Shown here: positions 47,108 through 55,882 of the stretch, in pieces
Layout: every line of letters begins with the position of its first letter
Numbering within the stretch: position 1 is the stretch's first letter
Source: JAGXRK01 sp963804005
GTDB lineage: Bacteria > Bacteroidota > Ignavibacteria > Ignavibacteriales > Ignavibacteriaceae
DNA length: 64,000 nucleotides
Reading direction: 5' to 3'
Assembly: GCA_963804005.1 (NCBI GenBank)
Contig: CAWDOP010000022.1
Span: 1 to 64,000 of the forward strand
Position numbers and translations under genes: made by a program
The notes under the pieces: generated by a model
Database searches by the model: none
Told to the model about the DNA's origin: nothing
What the model saw: only the letters and a program-made list of their open reading frames with translations

Positions 47108-47572
47108 TTTATGATTTAGAAACTTGTATACTTCCAGTGTTAATCAACACTTATGCCAATAATTTAAAAGCAGTATTATCAAATAGAATATTGGCTTTAA
47201 TGTAAGAATTCTTACATAATCTGAACTTAGTTTTTCGGTTGGATTATGAAAGATGTATCATTTTGATTCAAAATAGTCATTTATTTGATAAAAATTTTTA
47301 TACTATCTATTATAAGTCCAAATTCTAAAAACAATTAAAAAGAATAGTTGTAAACAAAACTTACATTTTTATAGCTATTAAAGTTTGCTATCTGGGTAAT
47401 AGGAACAAATAGATGTAAAAATAACAAGTTGTTAAAATTTGTTACTACTATTAGATTTAAATCACTGAAACTCCTTAACCAAAATTAGCTACTATTTCTT
47501 TTCTTAATTTATCTTTTTAAGTAGCTTTGCCACCAAAGGCAATCATTATTAACAAAAACATTATTTAATCCT
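47108..47572. other. Gene-free stretch between divergent genes
   Basis: About 465 AT-rich bases between the TPR gene (minus) and a secreted protein (plus). Stops occur in all frames. I see no hairpin or RNA gene; both promoters should lie here. Confidence 0.5.
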
Positions 47573-48292
47573 ATGAAAAATTATTTCTTATTCGTTTTTC
47601 TATGCATGTTACTTTCTTTCAGTTTAGCTGGTTTTGCTCAGGAGCAGAAACAAATTTCAGAAACAAGCTCGGATGTTCCTGAACTTTTTTCTTTTCATGA
47701 TGTGATCTATCCAATTTGGCATACAGCATTTCCTAATAAAGATATTGAAATGCTTAAAGGATATGTTGATGAAGTTAATTCCGGAGCACAAAAAATATTT
47801 GGAGTTGAACTTCCCGGAATTCTAAGAGATAAAGAAAGTAAATGGAAAGAAGGAGTTGAAAAACTTCGTACTTCTGTTGAAAAATATAACAAGGCTGCTG
47901 AGGGTGATAATGATAAAGAAATGCTGGATGCTGCAGAAGTACTTCACGCTGATTATGAAATGCTGGTCAGGATAATCAGACCAATGTCGAAAGAAATTGA
48001 TAATTATCATCAAACACTTTATATGATTTATCATTACTACTATCCTGAAAAAGATCATGAAAAACTAACTGAAGCATCTCTTGAATTGTTTGCTAAAGCT
48101 GAAATACTAAAAACGGCTGATGTACCAAGAAGAGCAACAAACAAGAAAGATGAATACATAAATGCAGTTAATCATCTTTATGATGCTACAAGAGATTTAA
48201 AGTTGGCTGCTGAAAATAATAAGATGGAAAATATTGATGGCATGGTTGAAGCAGTTCATACGAAGTATCAGAATCTTGAACATATTTTTTGA
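47573..48292 (+). CDS. Secreted helical protein with an internal duplication
   Basis: This 239-residue protein has a signal peptide (cut after GFAQ, residue 23) and an all-helical body made of two similar halves. Each starts with a His/Tyr/Pro helix (FHDVIYPIWHTAFPNKD and YHQTLYMIYHYYYPEKDHEK) and ends with a helix of the DAAEVLHADYEMLVRI or MVEAVHTKYQNLEHIF kind. The layout recalls a doubled four-helix bundle such as cytochrome b562, but there is no CxxCH, so covalent heme is not expected. The function is unknown. A terminator follows. Confidence 0.7.
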   Translation: MKNYFLFVFLCMLLSFSLAGFAQEQKQISETSSDVPELFSFHDVIYPIWHTAFPNKDIEMLKGYVDEVNSGAQKIFGVELPGILRDKESKWKEGVEKLRTSVEKYNKAAEGDNDKEMLDAAEVLHADYEMLVRIIRPMSKEIDNYHQTLYMIYHYYYPEKDHEKLTEASLELFAKAEILKTADVPRRATNKKDEYINAVNHLYDATRDLKLAAENNKMENIDGMVEAVHTKYQNLEHIF

Positions 48293-48311
48293 TTGAAGTT
48301 ATACAATAGGT

Positions 48312-48342
48312 GAAGCCGGACTCTTTCCGGCTTCTTTATTTT
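48312..48342. terminator. Bidirectional terminator
   Basis: GAAGCCGGA and TCCGGCTTC form a 9-base stem with a 5-base loop, followed by TTTATTTT. It lies between convergent genes. Confidence 0.85.
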
Positions 48343-48343
48343 C

Positions 48344-48901
48344 CTACTTTACTATTTTCGAGACTTCTTTAAACTCCGGAGTACCGCAAACTTCAAGCAA
48401 TTCAAATAAAATTGATTCAGTTGTTGTAACTTCTGCTCCAAGAGTAAGCATTCTTTGAAGAGCTATTTTGTAATCAATTTCTTTTCTTGATGAGACTGCA
48501 TCTGCTGCTAAATTAACCTGAAAGTTATTTGCTATCAAATCCAGTACTGTTTGCTGAACACAAACGTGCGATTCAACTCCGCATACAACAATTTGTGATA
48601 ATTTCTTTTTATGAAGTTCATCAAACAAATCTTCTGTACCTGAGCAGCTAAAACTCATCTTATGAATTGCAGTATATCCTTCAAGTTCATCAAGAACTTT
48701 TTTTGAAGTTGGTCCTAATCCTTTTGGATATTGTTCTGTAAAGTAGATAGGAAGTTGAAGAATCTTAAATCCTTTAATCAGTTTAATGGTGTTTTCCAAA
48801 ACCACTTCATAATTTCTGATCACAGGAAGAATTCGTTCCTGCAAATCAATTATAAGTAATGCAGTCGTTTCTTTTTTAAGAATAATTGGATTCCGTTTCA
48901 T
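48344..48901 (-). CDS. Isochorismatase-family cysteine hydrolase
   Basis: This 185-residue enzyme has the Asp-Lys-Cys triad of the family: ALLIIDLQERI, then the lysine of HKMSFSCSGT, then VVCGVESHVCVQQTVLDL with the nucleophile. The HVCV motif fits the YcaC-like group. The substrate is not evident (amide or isochorismate-like). It lies 55 bases after the cysteine peptidase-like gene in the same direction. Confidence 0.92.
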   Translation of the reverse strand: MKRNPIILKKETTALLIIDLQERILPVIRNYEVVLENTIKLIKGFKILQLPIYFTEQYPKGLGPTSKKVLDELEGYTAIHKMSFSCSGTEDLFDELHKKKLSQIVVCGVESHVCVQQTVLDLIANNFQVNLAADAVSSRKEIDYKIALQRMLTLGAEVTTTESILFELLEVCGTPEFKEVSKIVK

Positions 48902-48956
48902 CGCAGTCTTTTAGGTTTTATTCTCTTTTACTTGATCTTGAACATAAGCTTAACTT

Positions 48957-49793
48957 TTAATAAATCTCATCCATCCCATATTTACCGCACGAGTACATCA
49001 TTAAAATAGAGGCAAGATCGATTAGGGCTTTTTTTTGTTCATCGGCGTGAATAACGAGGTCATAAACTTCTGCCATAAACTGAAAGTTGTTTAGAATTTT
49101 TTTCAACTCTCTTGGAGTTGGAGTTCCATGCCAGTAGGTAACCTGAGAAATTAATAATTTTTCATATCGTCTAAGAAAATCACGAAAAGAAATTAAGTGA
49201 GTTGCATTGGCATGTCGTGGATGACAGATCGTAATCAAATCATTAAAGTAGGTATCCCAATTTTTCGCCAGCTTTTGATTTCTCGAATCCATTACAAATC
49301 TTGCATGCTCAAGGGTGAACTTTGCTTTAGTTGAAACTTTGTATTGCGGAATTATTGCATATCCATCATAACTTATTTCATCATCATCTTCGTCATAATA
49401 TTTCCATCTTTTCAAAAGTTGATTGGGCGTATAGATTGTAATTACTTTATCAAGTGAACTATCAATAACAATAAATTTTCTTTGTTGAACATTTACTACT
49501 GTGAACCAGTGTTCCCAGTTATCAACACTTAAAATGCAGGGATAACCTTTCTTTAAATTCTCAGTTAAAATTTTTATTGCATCCTCACCTTTTTCCCTTC
49601 TGAAATATCTCATCTTACAATTATAAAACTTCGCAGCTTTAGCAAGTCCTATTTCATCAGTTCCGTACCACCAGGAGCTTCCTGCTTTAATACCGATTTG
49701 ATTTTCACTTTCGAATCTGCCAAGCATTACAAGGGCATACTTGAGTGCGAATGGTCCGCACTGATATTTATATGGTTGAGGATAAAAGCTCAT
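48957..49793 (-). CDS. C39-like cysteine peptidase domain protein
   Basis: This 278-residue protein begins with a papain-like C39 domain: YKYQCGPFALKYAL with Cys12 as nucleophile, NWEHWFTVV with the histidine near 93, and FIVIDSS with the aspartate. It is followed by a helical C-terminal half (150-278). There is no signal peptide, so it acts inside the cell. It is divergent, by 79 bases, from an ATP-grasp ligase gene. A hydrolase/ligase pair might form and cleave the same peptide or amide bond; this is inference from context. Confidence 0.78.
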   Translation of the reverse strand: MSFYPQPYKYQCGPFALKYALVMLGRFESENQIGIKAGSSWWYGTDEIGLAKAAKFYNCKMRYFRREKGEDAIKILTENLKKGYPCILSVDNWEHWFTVVNVQQRKFIVIDSSLDKVITIYTPNQLLKRWKYYDEDDDEISYDGYAIIPQYKVSTKAKFTLEHARFVMDSRNQKLAKNWDTYFNDLITICHPRHANATHLISFRDFLRRYEKLLISQVTYWHGTPTPRELKKILNNFQFMAEVYDLVIHADEQKKALIDLASILMMYSCGKYGMDEIY

Positions 49794-49872
49794 TAATAGT
49801 TTTCTATTTTGTGAGCATAAACTTAATGAAAGTTCAAGTTTTATATAAAGCCTTTTTTAATTATTTTTTATT

Positions 49873-50931
49873 ATGAAAGAAAAAAAAATAAAAGTCGCCA
49901 TAGTTTATAACGAAGCCCACCCGGAATATTATAAGATTCCTGAATCCACAGAAAAAGTAGGTGATTTTAAGGATTATTTTGAGGTTGAAAACCTGACTCC
50001 TATGGAAGAGTTTGAAATAATGGCGAAAAGACTGAGCAAAGTTGGTTTTGACACTTATACTCTCAACATCAAAGATAATTTTCAGATGATCATTGATGAT
50101 CTGAATAAGAACAATCCTGATGTAATTTTTAATTTTGTTGAGATTTATAAAGAAATAGCCCGATATGAGATGAATGTTGTCGGATTGTATGAATTGCTGG
50201 GAATTCCATACACAGGCGCTCCGCCTTTAGCACTTGCCAACTGCCAGAGCAAAGCACTGACAAAACGAATACTTAGTGAATATAAAATCCGTACACCAAG
50301 ATTTAAAGTATTCAGGAAGAAGACTAAAACCTACCGAAGCAGTTTGAAATTTCCTGTAATTGTAAAACCTGCTTTTGAAGATGCAAGTGTTGGAATTGAG
50401 AATGAATCAATTGTCAGCAATGAAGCAGAACTTAAAGAACGAATTGATTATGTGTTTCAATATTTCAACCAGCCTGCATTGTGTGAAGAATTTATTGACG
50501 GAAGAGAATTGAACGTTGCTGTAATAGGCGATAAGAAACCAAAAGTTCTTCCAATCAGTGAAATAGATTTTAAGAAAATGCCCGATCATCTTTACAACAT
50601 TGTAAGCTACCAGGCTAAATGGGATCCGCTTCACGAGTCATATCATAAAACAATTCCTAAATGTCCTGCAAAACTTCCTAAACGTGTTGAGGAAAAAGCA
50701 AAGCAAATGGCTCTTTCTGCATTTAAAGTAATGGGTGTAAGAGATTACTCCAGAGTTGATATGAGATTATCGAAAGATAATCATCTGTATGTTTTGGAAG
50801 TTAATCCAAATCCAGACCTTACAGAAGGAGCAGGATTTATGCGTTCTGCTCACGCTGCAAAAATGTCTTATGGAATGGCTCTTAAGAAAATTGTTATGCT
50901 TGCTTATGAGAGAGGGAAGAGGAAGAAATAG
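49873..50931 (+). CDS. D-Ala-D-Ala ligase-like ATP-grasp enzyme
   Basis: This 352-residue ligase resembles Ddl: GLYELLGIPYTGAPPLALAN, LKFPVIVKPAFEDASVGIE (ATP-binding lysine), ALCEEFIDGRELNVAV and metal-binding LYVLEVNPNPDLTEGAG. It is longer and more divergent than housekeeping Ddl, and the central region KMPDHLYNIVSYQAKWDPL is unlike it. The acceptor may therefore be another amino acid or peptide. It is divergent from the cysteine peptidase gene and ends in a terminator. A decayed copy of its last 43 codons lies at 54006-54134. Confidence 0.85.
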   Translation: MKEKKIKVAIVYNEAHPEYYKIPESTEKVGDFKDYFEVENLTPMEEFEIMAKRLSKVGFDTYTLNIKDNFQMIIDDLNKNNPDVIFNFVEIYKEIARYEMNVVGLYELLGIPYTGAPPLALANCQSKALTKRILSEYKIRTPRFKVFRKKTKTYRSSLKFPVIVKPAFEDASVGIENESIVSNEAELKERIDYVFQYFNQPALCEEFIDGRELNVAVIGDKKPKVLPISEIDFKKMPDHLYNIVSYQAKWDPLHESYHKTIPKCPAKLPKRVEEKAKQMALSAFKVMGVRDYSRVDMRLSKDNHLYVLEVNPNPDLTEGAGFMRSAHAAKMSYGMALKKIVMLAYERGKRKK

Positions 50932-50965
50932 GTAGTAGTAAGTAGTTTGTAGTTAGTAAGTTTTT

Positions 50966-50991
50966 AGGCACGAGTGATTGTGCCTTTTTTT
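50966..50991 (+). terminator. Terminator of the ATP-grasp gene
   Basis: AGGCAC and GTGCCT with an 8-base loop are followed by seven T. A variant copy lies at 54164-54190. Confidence 0.82.
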
Positions 50992-51096
50992 GTCTGTTAA
51001 TAGGCAATCAAATAATAAATAATTAGTTGTTTTTATTAGTTTTTTTCTTTTACATTAAAAGAGGGTAAAATATTAAATACTTAAAGGGTGAGAGTT

Positions 51097-52413
51097 ATGG
51101 GAGCAATAAAAGAATACTTAAAGATTTTTTATAGAAAAAATTCTTTCCTAACAAAAAAATTACACTTTTCTAATGTCTTCAAAACAGTTACTTCCAGTTT
51201 TATACTCTTAATATTATTTGCCAACCTTTTCTTACTTACTGCTTGTGAAGATGAGATCACACAACCAACACCAAAACCACCGGGTTACCAGGAAGATATT
51301 CCGTGGCCAAGTTTAGCTGATAGTCCCTGGCCCCGTTATCACGGCAATTCACAAAATAATGGAAGAACTACTTTTTATGGACCAATCAGCGGAAGTTTAT
51401 ATAAAGATGTAAAGATTCCTTTGATAACATCAGGAATAGTAGTAGGCGCTGATTCTAATATTTATTTTGCTACATCTTATCCCGGTTATTTATATTCGCT
51501 CGATAAGGATGGTAATGAAAATTGGAGACTTAGACTTACAAATGATGAAATTCATGCAACTCCGGTGGTCGCAAATGATGGAACAATTTATATTGGTTTG
51601 TTCCAGGAAAAGAAGCTTTTAGCTATTAATCTGGATGGTAGTATAAAATGGTCCTTAAATACAGGCGGAATTGTGCAGATTGGAATTTCTGTTGGATTAG
51701 ATGGAACAATATACTTTATTGATCTTGATCGTAATTTGAATGCTGTTGATAAAAATAGCAACATATTATGGAAATTATTCAATTCAGATTTCGGTAGTGT
51801 CGGAGTCCGTAACTCTGCAATGTCCCGGGATGGGAAAGTTATTTATATAATTACCCAGTCTAAATTATATGCTATAGATGTTACATCTCAGACAATTTCG
51901 TGGACATTCTCCCAAACCGTGCAAAACGAACCTTTGGTTGATACAAAAGGTAATATTTATTGTGTTGCTAAAGACACAAGTCAACCTGATATGCCGATTT
52001 ACTATTTCTCACTTAATCCAAATGGAACGTTACGATGGAAATATAAATTAGGAGAATGGACATCTTATAGCGGACAGGATGCAGCGATGGATAAGAATGG
52101 CAATATTTATTTTGCTTCGGATTCAGTTTACTCTTTAGATTATGATGGTAACCTCAGGTGGAAGAAAGCATTCTCTCAAGAATATTTCCCAAGTCCTTTT
52201 ATTTGTGATGGTCATGGTAGAATATACACGGTTTCCACTACGTCAAATGAGTATAAAAATACAATTTATTGTTTCGATTCCAATGGAAATATAATATGGT
52301 CACTTCCATATTATATTCAGGGATTGATTTATTGGTCAACCACAATCGGCTATGATAATTCGCTTTATGTTCCAATAGATTCTGATTCTTCAAGAGTGTT
52401 AATAATTAGATAA
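51097..52413 (+). CDS. PQQ-like beta-propeller lipoprotein, copy 1
   Basis: This protein of 438 residues has an extended charged N-terminus, a hydrophobic stretch and a lipobox LFLLTAC, so it is membrane-anchored after processing. It then has a proline-rich linker (QPTPKPPGYQEDIPWPSLAD) and about seven propeller repeats of the PQQ type (GTIYIGLFQEKKLLAINLDG, GNIYFASDSVYSLDYDGNLR). I use the ATG at 51097, three codons inside an alternative GTG, with GGGTGAGA before it. The first 95 residues are almost identical to the next gene, while the propellers differ. The role may be scaffolding at the outer membrane; unknown. Confidence 0.83.
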   Translation: MGAIKEYLKIFYRKNSFLTKKLHFSNVFKTVTSSFILLILFANLFLLTACEDEITQPTPKPPGYQEDIPWPSLADSPWPRYHGNSQNNGRTTFYGPISGSLYKDVKIPLITSGIVVGADSNIYFATSYPGYLYSLDKDGNENWRLRLTNDEIHATPVVANDGTIYIGLFQEKKLLAINLDGSIKWSLNTGGIVQIGISVGLDGTIYFIDLDRNLNAVDKNSNILWKLFNSDFGSVGVRNSAMSRDGKVIYIITQSKLYAIDVTSQTISWTFSQTVQNEPLVDTKGNIYCVAKDTSQPDMPIYYFSLNPNGTLRWKYKLGEWTSYSGQDAAMDKNGNIYFASDSVYSLDYDGNLRWKKAFSQEYFPSPFICDGHGRIYTVSTTSNEYKNTIYCFDSNGNIIWSLPYYIQGLIYWSTTIGYDNSLYVPIDSDSSRVLIIR

Positions 52414-52425
52414 AGGGTGAGAGTT

Positions 52426-53736
52426 ATGGGAGTAATAAAAGAATACTTAAAGATTTTTTATAGAAAAAATTCTTTCCTAACAAAAAAATTACACTTTTCT
52501 AATGTCTTCAAAACAGTTACTTCCAGTCTCATACTCTTAATATTTTTTTCAAACCAGATATTATTTACAGCCTGTGAAGATGAGGTTATACAACCGTCGC
52601 CAAAACCACCGGGTTACCAGGAAGATATTCCGTGGCCAAGTTTAGCTGATAGTCCTTGGCCAATGAATCATCACGATCCTCAGAGCACGGGTAGAAATAA
52701 TGAAACCGGTCCTATAACAGGAAATATTCTTTGGGAATATAACAGTGACAGAGAATTCAGAAGCGGAATTGTAATTTCTCAGGATTTATATATATTTATT
52801 ACATCTTCATCAGATAGCGGGAGCGTTCTGTTAAAATTTTCAATGGATGGAATTATTGTCTCGGAAAGGCTGATCCCCGCAGATTTTCCCTTTAAAAATT
52901 TTTGTACTCCGCTTATCACCAATTCAGGAAAAATAATCTGTTCAAACGGGAGGGAAAGTATTTATTGCTTTAATTCCGATTTAACAATTGATTGGGTATT
53001 TAAGTCAGATGAATTAACTTATAATGAATCAATAAGTGTGGATAAAGAAGGCAACTTATATTTTACAAAAACGTTTTATGGAATGCAGGTACTAAGTCCT
53101 GAAGGAATTTTGCTTGGAGAAATAACAGATAATCGAATTAATCTATACCCCAATACTAGCTCAATTTCATTTTCACCTGATGGTAATACTGCTTATTTGC
53201 CGGGAAGAGATGTATCAGTTGTCGCAGTTGATATATCAAATTTAAGTATTAAGTGGACATTTGGGGAGATTACGACTGGGAATACTGTTGTAGTGGATTC
53301 GCAAGGAAATATTTATGTAATACAAGCAACATCACCTTTTGATAGTAAACTTATATCAATAACTCCAAATGGTTCGGATAGATGGTCATATCCGTTTGCC
53401 GGGGTAAGTAATAATGCCATTCCCTGCATTGACCGAGAGGGGAATATTTATTTCGGGAATGACTCACTTCACTGCCTGGATTTTGAAGGAAATCTAAAAT
53501 GGATAATCGAATTAGAGGATATAAATTCTCCTTTAGTATGCGATAAAGAAAACAACATATTCGTAATTACAGGAACAAGTTCCAACCTTTTATTTACTTG
53601 TCACAAGATAAGTCCGAATGGTGAAATTATCTGGAGTAAGCTGCTTGATTCAGGATCTACTTACTCTTCCCCTGCCATTTTTAATGGAAAGTTACTGATC
53701 AATAGCTTAACTGGAGAATTAATAGCATTACAATAA
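52426..53736 (+). CDS. PQQ-like beta-propeller lipoprotein, copy 2
   Basis: This 436-residue paralogue of the preceding gene starts 12 bases after its stop with the same leader bases (AGGGTGAGAGTTATGGGAG). The N-terminal 95 residues, including the lipobox region (ILFTAC) and the PKPPGYQEDIPWPSLADSPW linker, are nearly unchanged. The propeller part (GRNNETGPITGNILWEYNSD onward) is clearly diverged. This suggests a tandem duplication with sequence exchange or selection keeping the leader. Function unknown. Confidence 0.82.
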   Translation: MGVIKEYLKIFYRKNSFLTKKLHFSNVFKTVTSSLILLIFFSNQILFTACEDEVIQPSPKPPGYQEDIPWPSLADSPWPMNHHDPQSTGRNNETGPITGNILWEYNSDREFRSGIVISQDLYIFITSSSDSGSVLLKFSMDGIIVSERLIPADFPFKNFCTPLITNSGKIICSNGRESIYCFNSDLTIDWVFKSDELTYNESISVDKEGNLYFTKTFYGMQVLSPEGILLGEITDNRINLYPNTSSISFSPDGNTAYLPGRDVSVVAVDISNLSIKWTFGEITTGNTVVVDSQGNIYVIQATSPFDSKLISITPNGSDRWSYPFAGVSNNAIPCIDREGNIYFGNDSLHCLDFEGNLKWIIELEDINSPLVCDKENNIFVITGTSSNLLFTCHKISPNGEIIWSKLLDSGSTYSSPAIFNGKLLINSLTGELIALQ

Positions 53737-53884
53737 AGGTGGATAGAATGACAATCAAATTCCTTTTTTATTATTTTATAATTTTAAACCCTTTTGTATA
53801 CTTGCAGGAAGAAGGTTTAGGTGGTATTCATGAGATTTATACTTAGGTAGAATGTGGAGATGCATTAGATTTTGGTAAATGTGT

Positions 53885-54003
53885 TATGGTCGCTACCATA
53901 TTATATTCAGGGATTGATTTATTGGTCAACCACAATCGGTTATGATAATTCGCTTTACGTTCCAATAGATTCTGATTCTTCAAGAGTGTTAATAATTAGA
54001 TAA
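53885..54003 (+). repeat. Duplicated 3' end of lipoprotein gene copy 1
   Basis: These 119 bases repeat 52295-52413, including the stop codon, with only a few changes. No start codon precedes them. They mark a past duplication of this region followed by deletion. Confidence 0.9.
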
Positions 54004-54005
54004 GT

Positions 54006-54134
54006 GTAAATCCGAATCCCGATCTTACAGAAGGAGCAGGCTTTATGCGCTCCGCTCACGCTGCAAAAATGTCTTACGGAATGGCGCTTAAGAAAATTGT
54101 TATGCTGGCTTATCAAAGAGGGAAGCGGAAGTAA
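54006..54134 (+). pseudogene. Decayed copy of the 3' end of the ATP-grasp gene
   Basis: The segment encodes NPNPDLTEGAGFMRSAHAAK and MSYGMALKKIVML, as in codons 310-352 of the ligase at 49873, with scattered synonymous changes and a stop. It is directly joined to the duplicated lipoprotein end. The likeness continues through a second terminator to about 54220, matching 50932-51030. Confidence 0.88.
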
Positions 54135-54163
54135 GTAGTTGGTAGCTTGTGGTATGTAGTTTT

Positions 54164-54190
54164 AAGGCACGAGCAAACGTGCCTTTTTTT
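54164..54190 (+). terminator. Second copy of the AGGCAC terminator
   Basis: AAGGCACG and CGTGCCTT with a short loop are followed by a T-run. It is a duplicate of the terminator at 50966 and lies after the decayed ligase copy. Confidence 0.8.
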
Positions 54191-54496
54191 ATTTGATAGC
54201 TGGCAATCGATTAATAAAATTTTATTTGACTTTACTGTTTATTTTTCTTTCGTTTGTAGTGAGTATTTGGAGGCTTATATGATCAGGATACTTAAAACTG
54301 TTTTACTCTTCTTTTCTTTTACTAAGATTATAAACACTCTAGCACTCCGCGGCGTATTAACTCTTTCCCCCAGTTGTGCAGAGGGAAAAATGTTAGTTAT
54401 GCCATTTTCTATATCAATTCTATTATATTATCTACAAATATATTTCATATCACTCTTTTCTTATAAACTTATTTTTCTCAAATGAAGAGGAAGAAA
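54191..54496. other. Gene-poor stretch before the T9SS propeller gene
   Basis: About 300 bases. A 112-codon open frame crosses this part (54147-54485), but it begins inside the terminator repeat and has no ribosome site or family likeness, so I do not call it. AGAGGAAGAAA at the end is the ribosome site of the next gene. Confidence 0.45.
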
Positions 54497-55801
54497 ATGA
54501 AAAATTTCTTTCAAATAGATTTAATTAAACGGATGCTTATCAGCGTTGGACTAATTTACTGCTTGGGAGCAGTGGACAAGCTTTATGCTCAAGATTGGGT
54601 TAAAGTAAACCCTGTGTTTTATCCATCCAACAATCACAATACTTACCATGGATTCTTTGTTGATGAAAGAAATGGTTGGTGGATTACCTTATTTCCTGGT
54701 ACAATATTCCATACTACAAATAAAGGGATTAGCTGGGAAACACAGGTTGACAGTTGCAATGCTTGGCTTGATGGTATTATTTTTACCGATTCTTTGCATG
54801 GATGGATAGCTAGTCTAACACTGTCAAATGATGAGTATGAATATTTTCTTTTAAGCACTAAGAACGGAGGAAAGAGTTGGGATAGATATTCCGCGCCTGT
54901 GATTAATTGTTTAACCTTCTTCGATTCACTCAATGGCTTTGCCGGAGGAGATAGTATTTACAAAACAACAGATGGAGGTGTAACCTGGAAAACGATGACA
55001 ATAGAATCACATATAGGATCAATTGGAATAACTGATATTTTTTTTATTGATCGAAAGTATGGATGGGCAGTTGGAAGAGGATGGATATTTGATGCAGGTT
55101 TCATTGTTAATACTGTTGATAGTGGTAAAACGTGGCAGTTCAACGATACTTTAACCACGGTAGGCAGTGCCATTTATTTCACAGATTCTCTGCATGGCTA
55201 TATTGCAGGTTCTAATCCTCCATTTTTTTGGGGGATGATAAAGGTGACAAACAATGGAGGAAAGAATTGGCTGACTCAGTATCTGTCAGGTGCATGGATG
55301 AATGATGTTATTTTTACTGATGACAGTACCGGATGGGCAATAGGAAATTATGGATTTATAGGGCACACCACAGATAAAGGCATTACCTGGCAACAGATTG
55401 AAAGCGGCACAACTTCTCATTTATACCGTATATACTTTTTTTATAATGGGAATATAGGTTATATAGTTGGCGCAGATAGTACATTACTAAAATATCAAAA
55501 AACAGTGGATGTAATAGAAGAAAAGCCAGACCTGGTAACATCCTTCAAAGTTTTTCAAAACTATCCCAACCCATTCAATCCAAGCACAAAAATTAAATTC
55601 TCATTAAAGGAACCGGGATTTGTAAAACTTGAAGTGTATGATATTTTGGGAAGTGAAGTTGCTGAACTTGTTAATGAAACTAAGAGTGCAGGAAATTACT
55701 CTATAGAGTTCGATGCAAGTAACCTTCCAAGCGGTATGTACATTTATAAATTGCAGGCAGGCAGTTACACCAATGCGAAGAAGATGGTACTAACCAAATA
55801 G
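54497..55801 (+). CDS. YCF48/BNR-type propeller protein with T9SS sorting domain
   Basis: This 434-residue secreted protein has a signal peptide ending near LYAQ and repeated YCF48-like propeller blades (HTTNKGISWETQV, YKTTDGGVTWKTM, HTTDKGITWQQI). The C-terminal type A sorting tail carries VFQNYPNPFNPSTKIKFSL and ends YTNAKKMVLTK. The tail sends it through the type IX secretion system to the cell surface. I use the ATG at 54497 because GAGGAAG lies just upstream; the ATG at 54482 is less likely. A strong terminator follows. Its ligand is unknown. Confidence 0.92.
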   Translation: MKNFFQIDLIKRMLISVGLIYCLGAVDKLYAQDWVKVNPVFYPSNNHNTYHGFFVDERNGWWITLFPGTIFHTTNKGISWETQVDSCNAWLDGIIFTDSLHGWIASLTLSNDEYEYFLLSTKNGGKSWDRYSAPVINCLTFFDSLNGFAGGDSIYKTTDGGVTWKTMTIESHIGSIGITDIFFIDRKYGWAVGRGWIFDAGFIVNTVDSGKTWQFNDTLTTVGSAIYFTDSLHGYIAGSNPPFFWGMIKVTNNGGKNWLTQYLSGAWMNDVIFTDDSTGWAIGNYGFIGHTTDKGITWQQIESGTTSHLYRIYFFYNGNIGYIVGADSTLLKYQKTVDVIEEKPDLVTSFKVFQNYPNPFNPSTKIKFSLKEPGFVKLEVYDILGSEVAELVNETKSAGNYSIEFDASNLPSGMYIYKLQAGSYTNAKKMVLTK

Positions 55802-55839
55802 TCTATTTGTTTCTATTAAAACAATTGAAAATAGTACTT

Positions 55840-55878
55840 AACCTTCAAGGTCTTTATTACGACCTTGAAGGTTTTTTA
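55840..55878. terminator. Bidirectional terminator, AACCTTCAAGGTC stem
   Basis: A perfect 13-base stem with an 8-base loop is followed by TTTT. It sits between convergent genes. The stem is identical to the palindrome at 33258-33292. Confidence 0.9.
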
Positions 55879-55882
55879 ATAT

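Noticed and set aside
54147..54485. Open frame of 112 codons on the plus strand
   Set aside because: It begins inside the duplicated terminator, has no ribosome site and shows no family features; the hydrophobic stretch reflects T-rich sequence.
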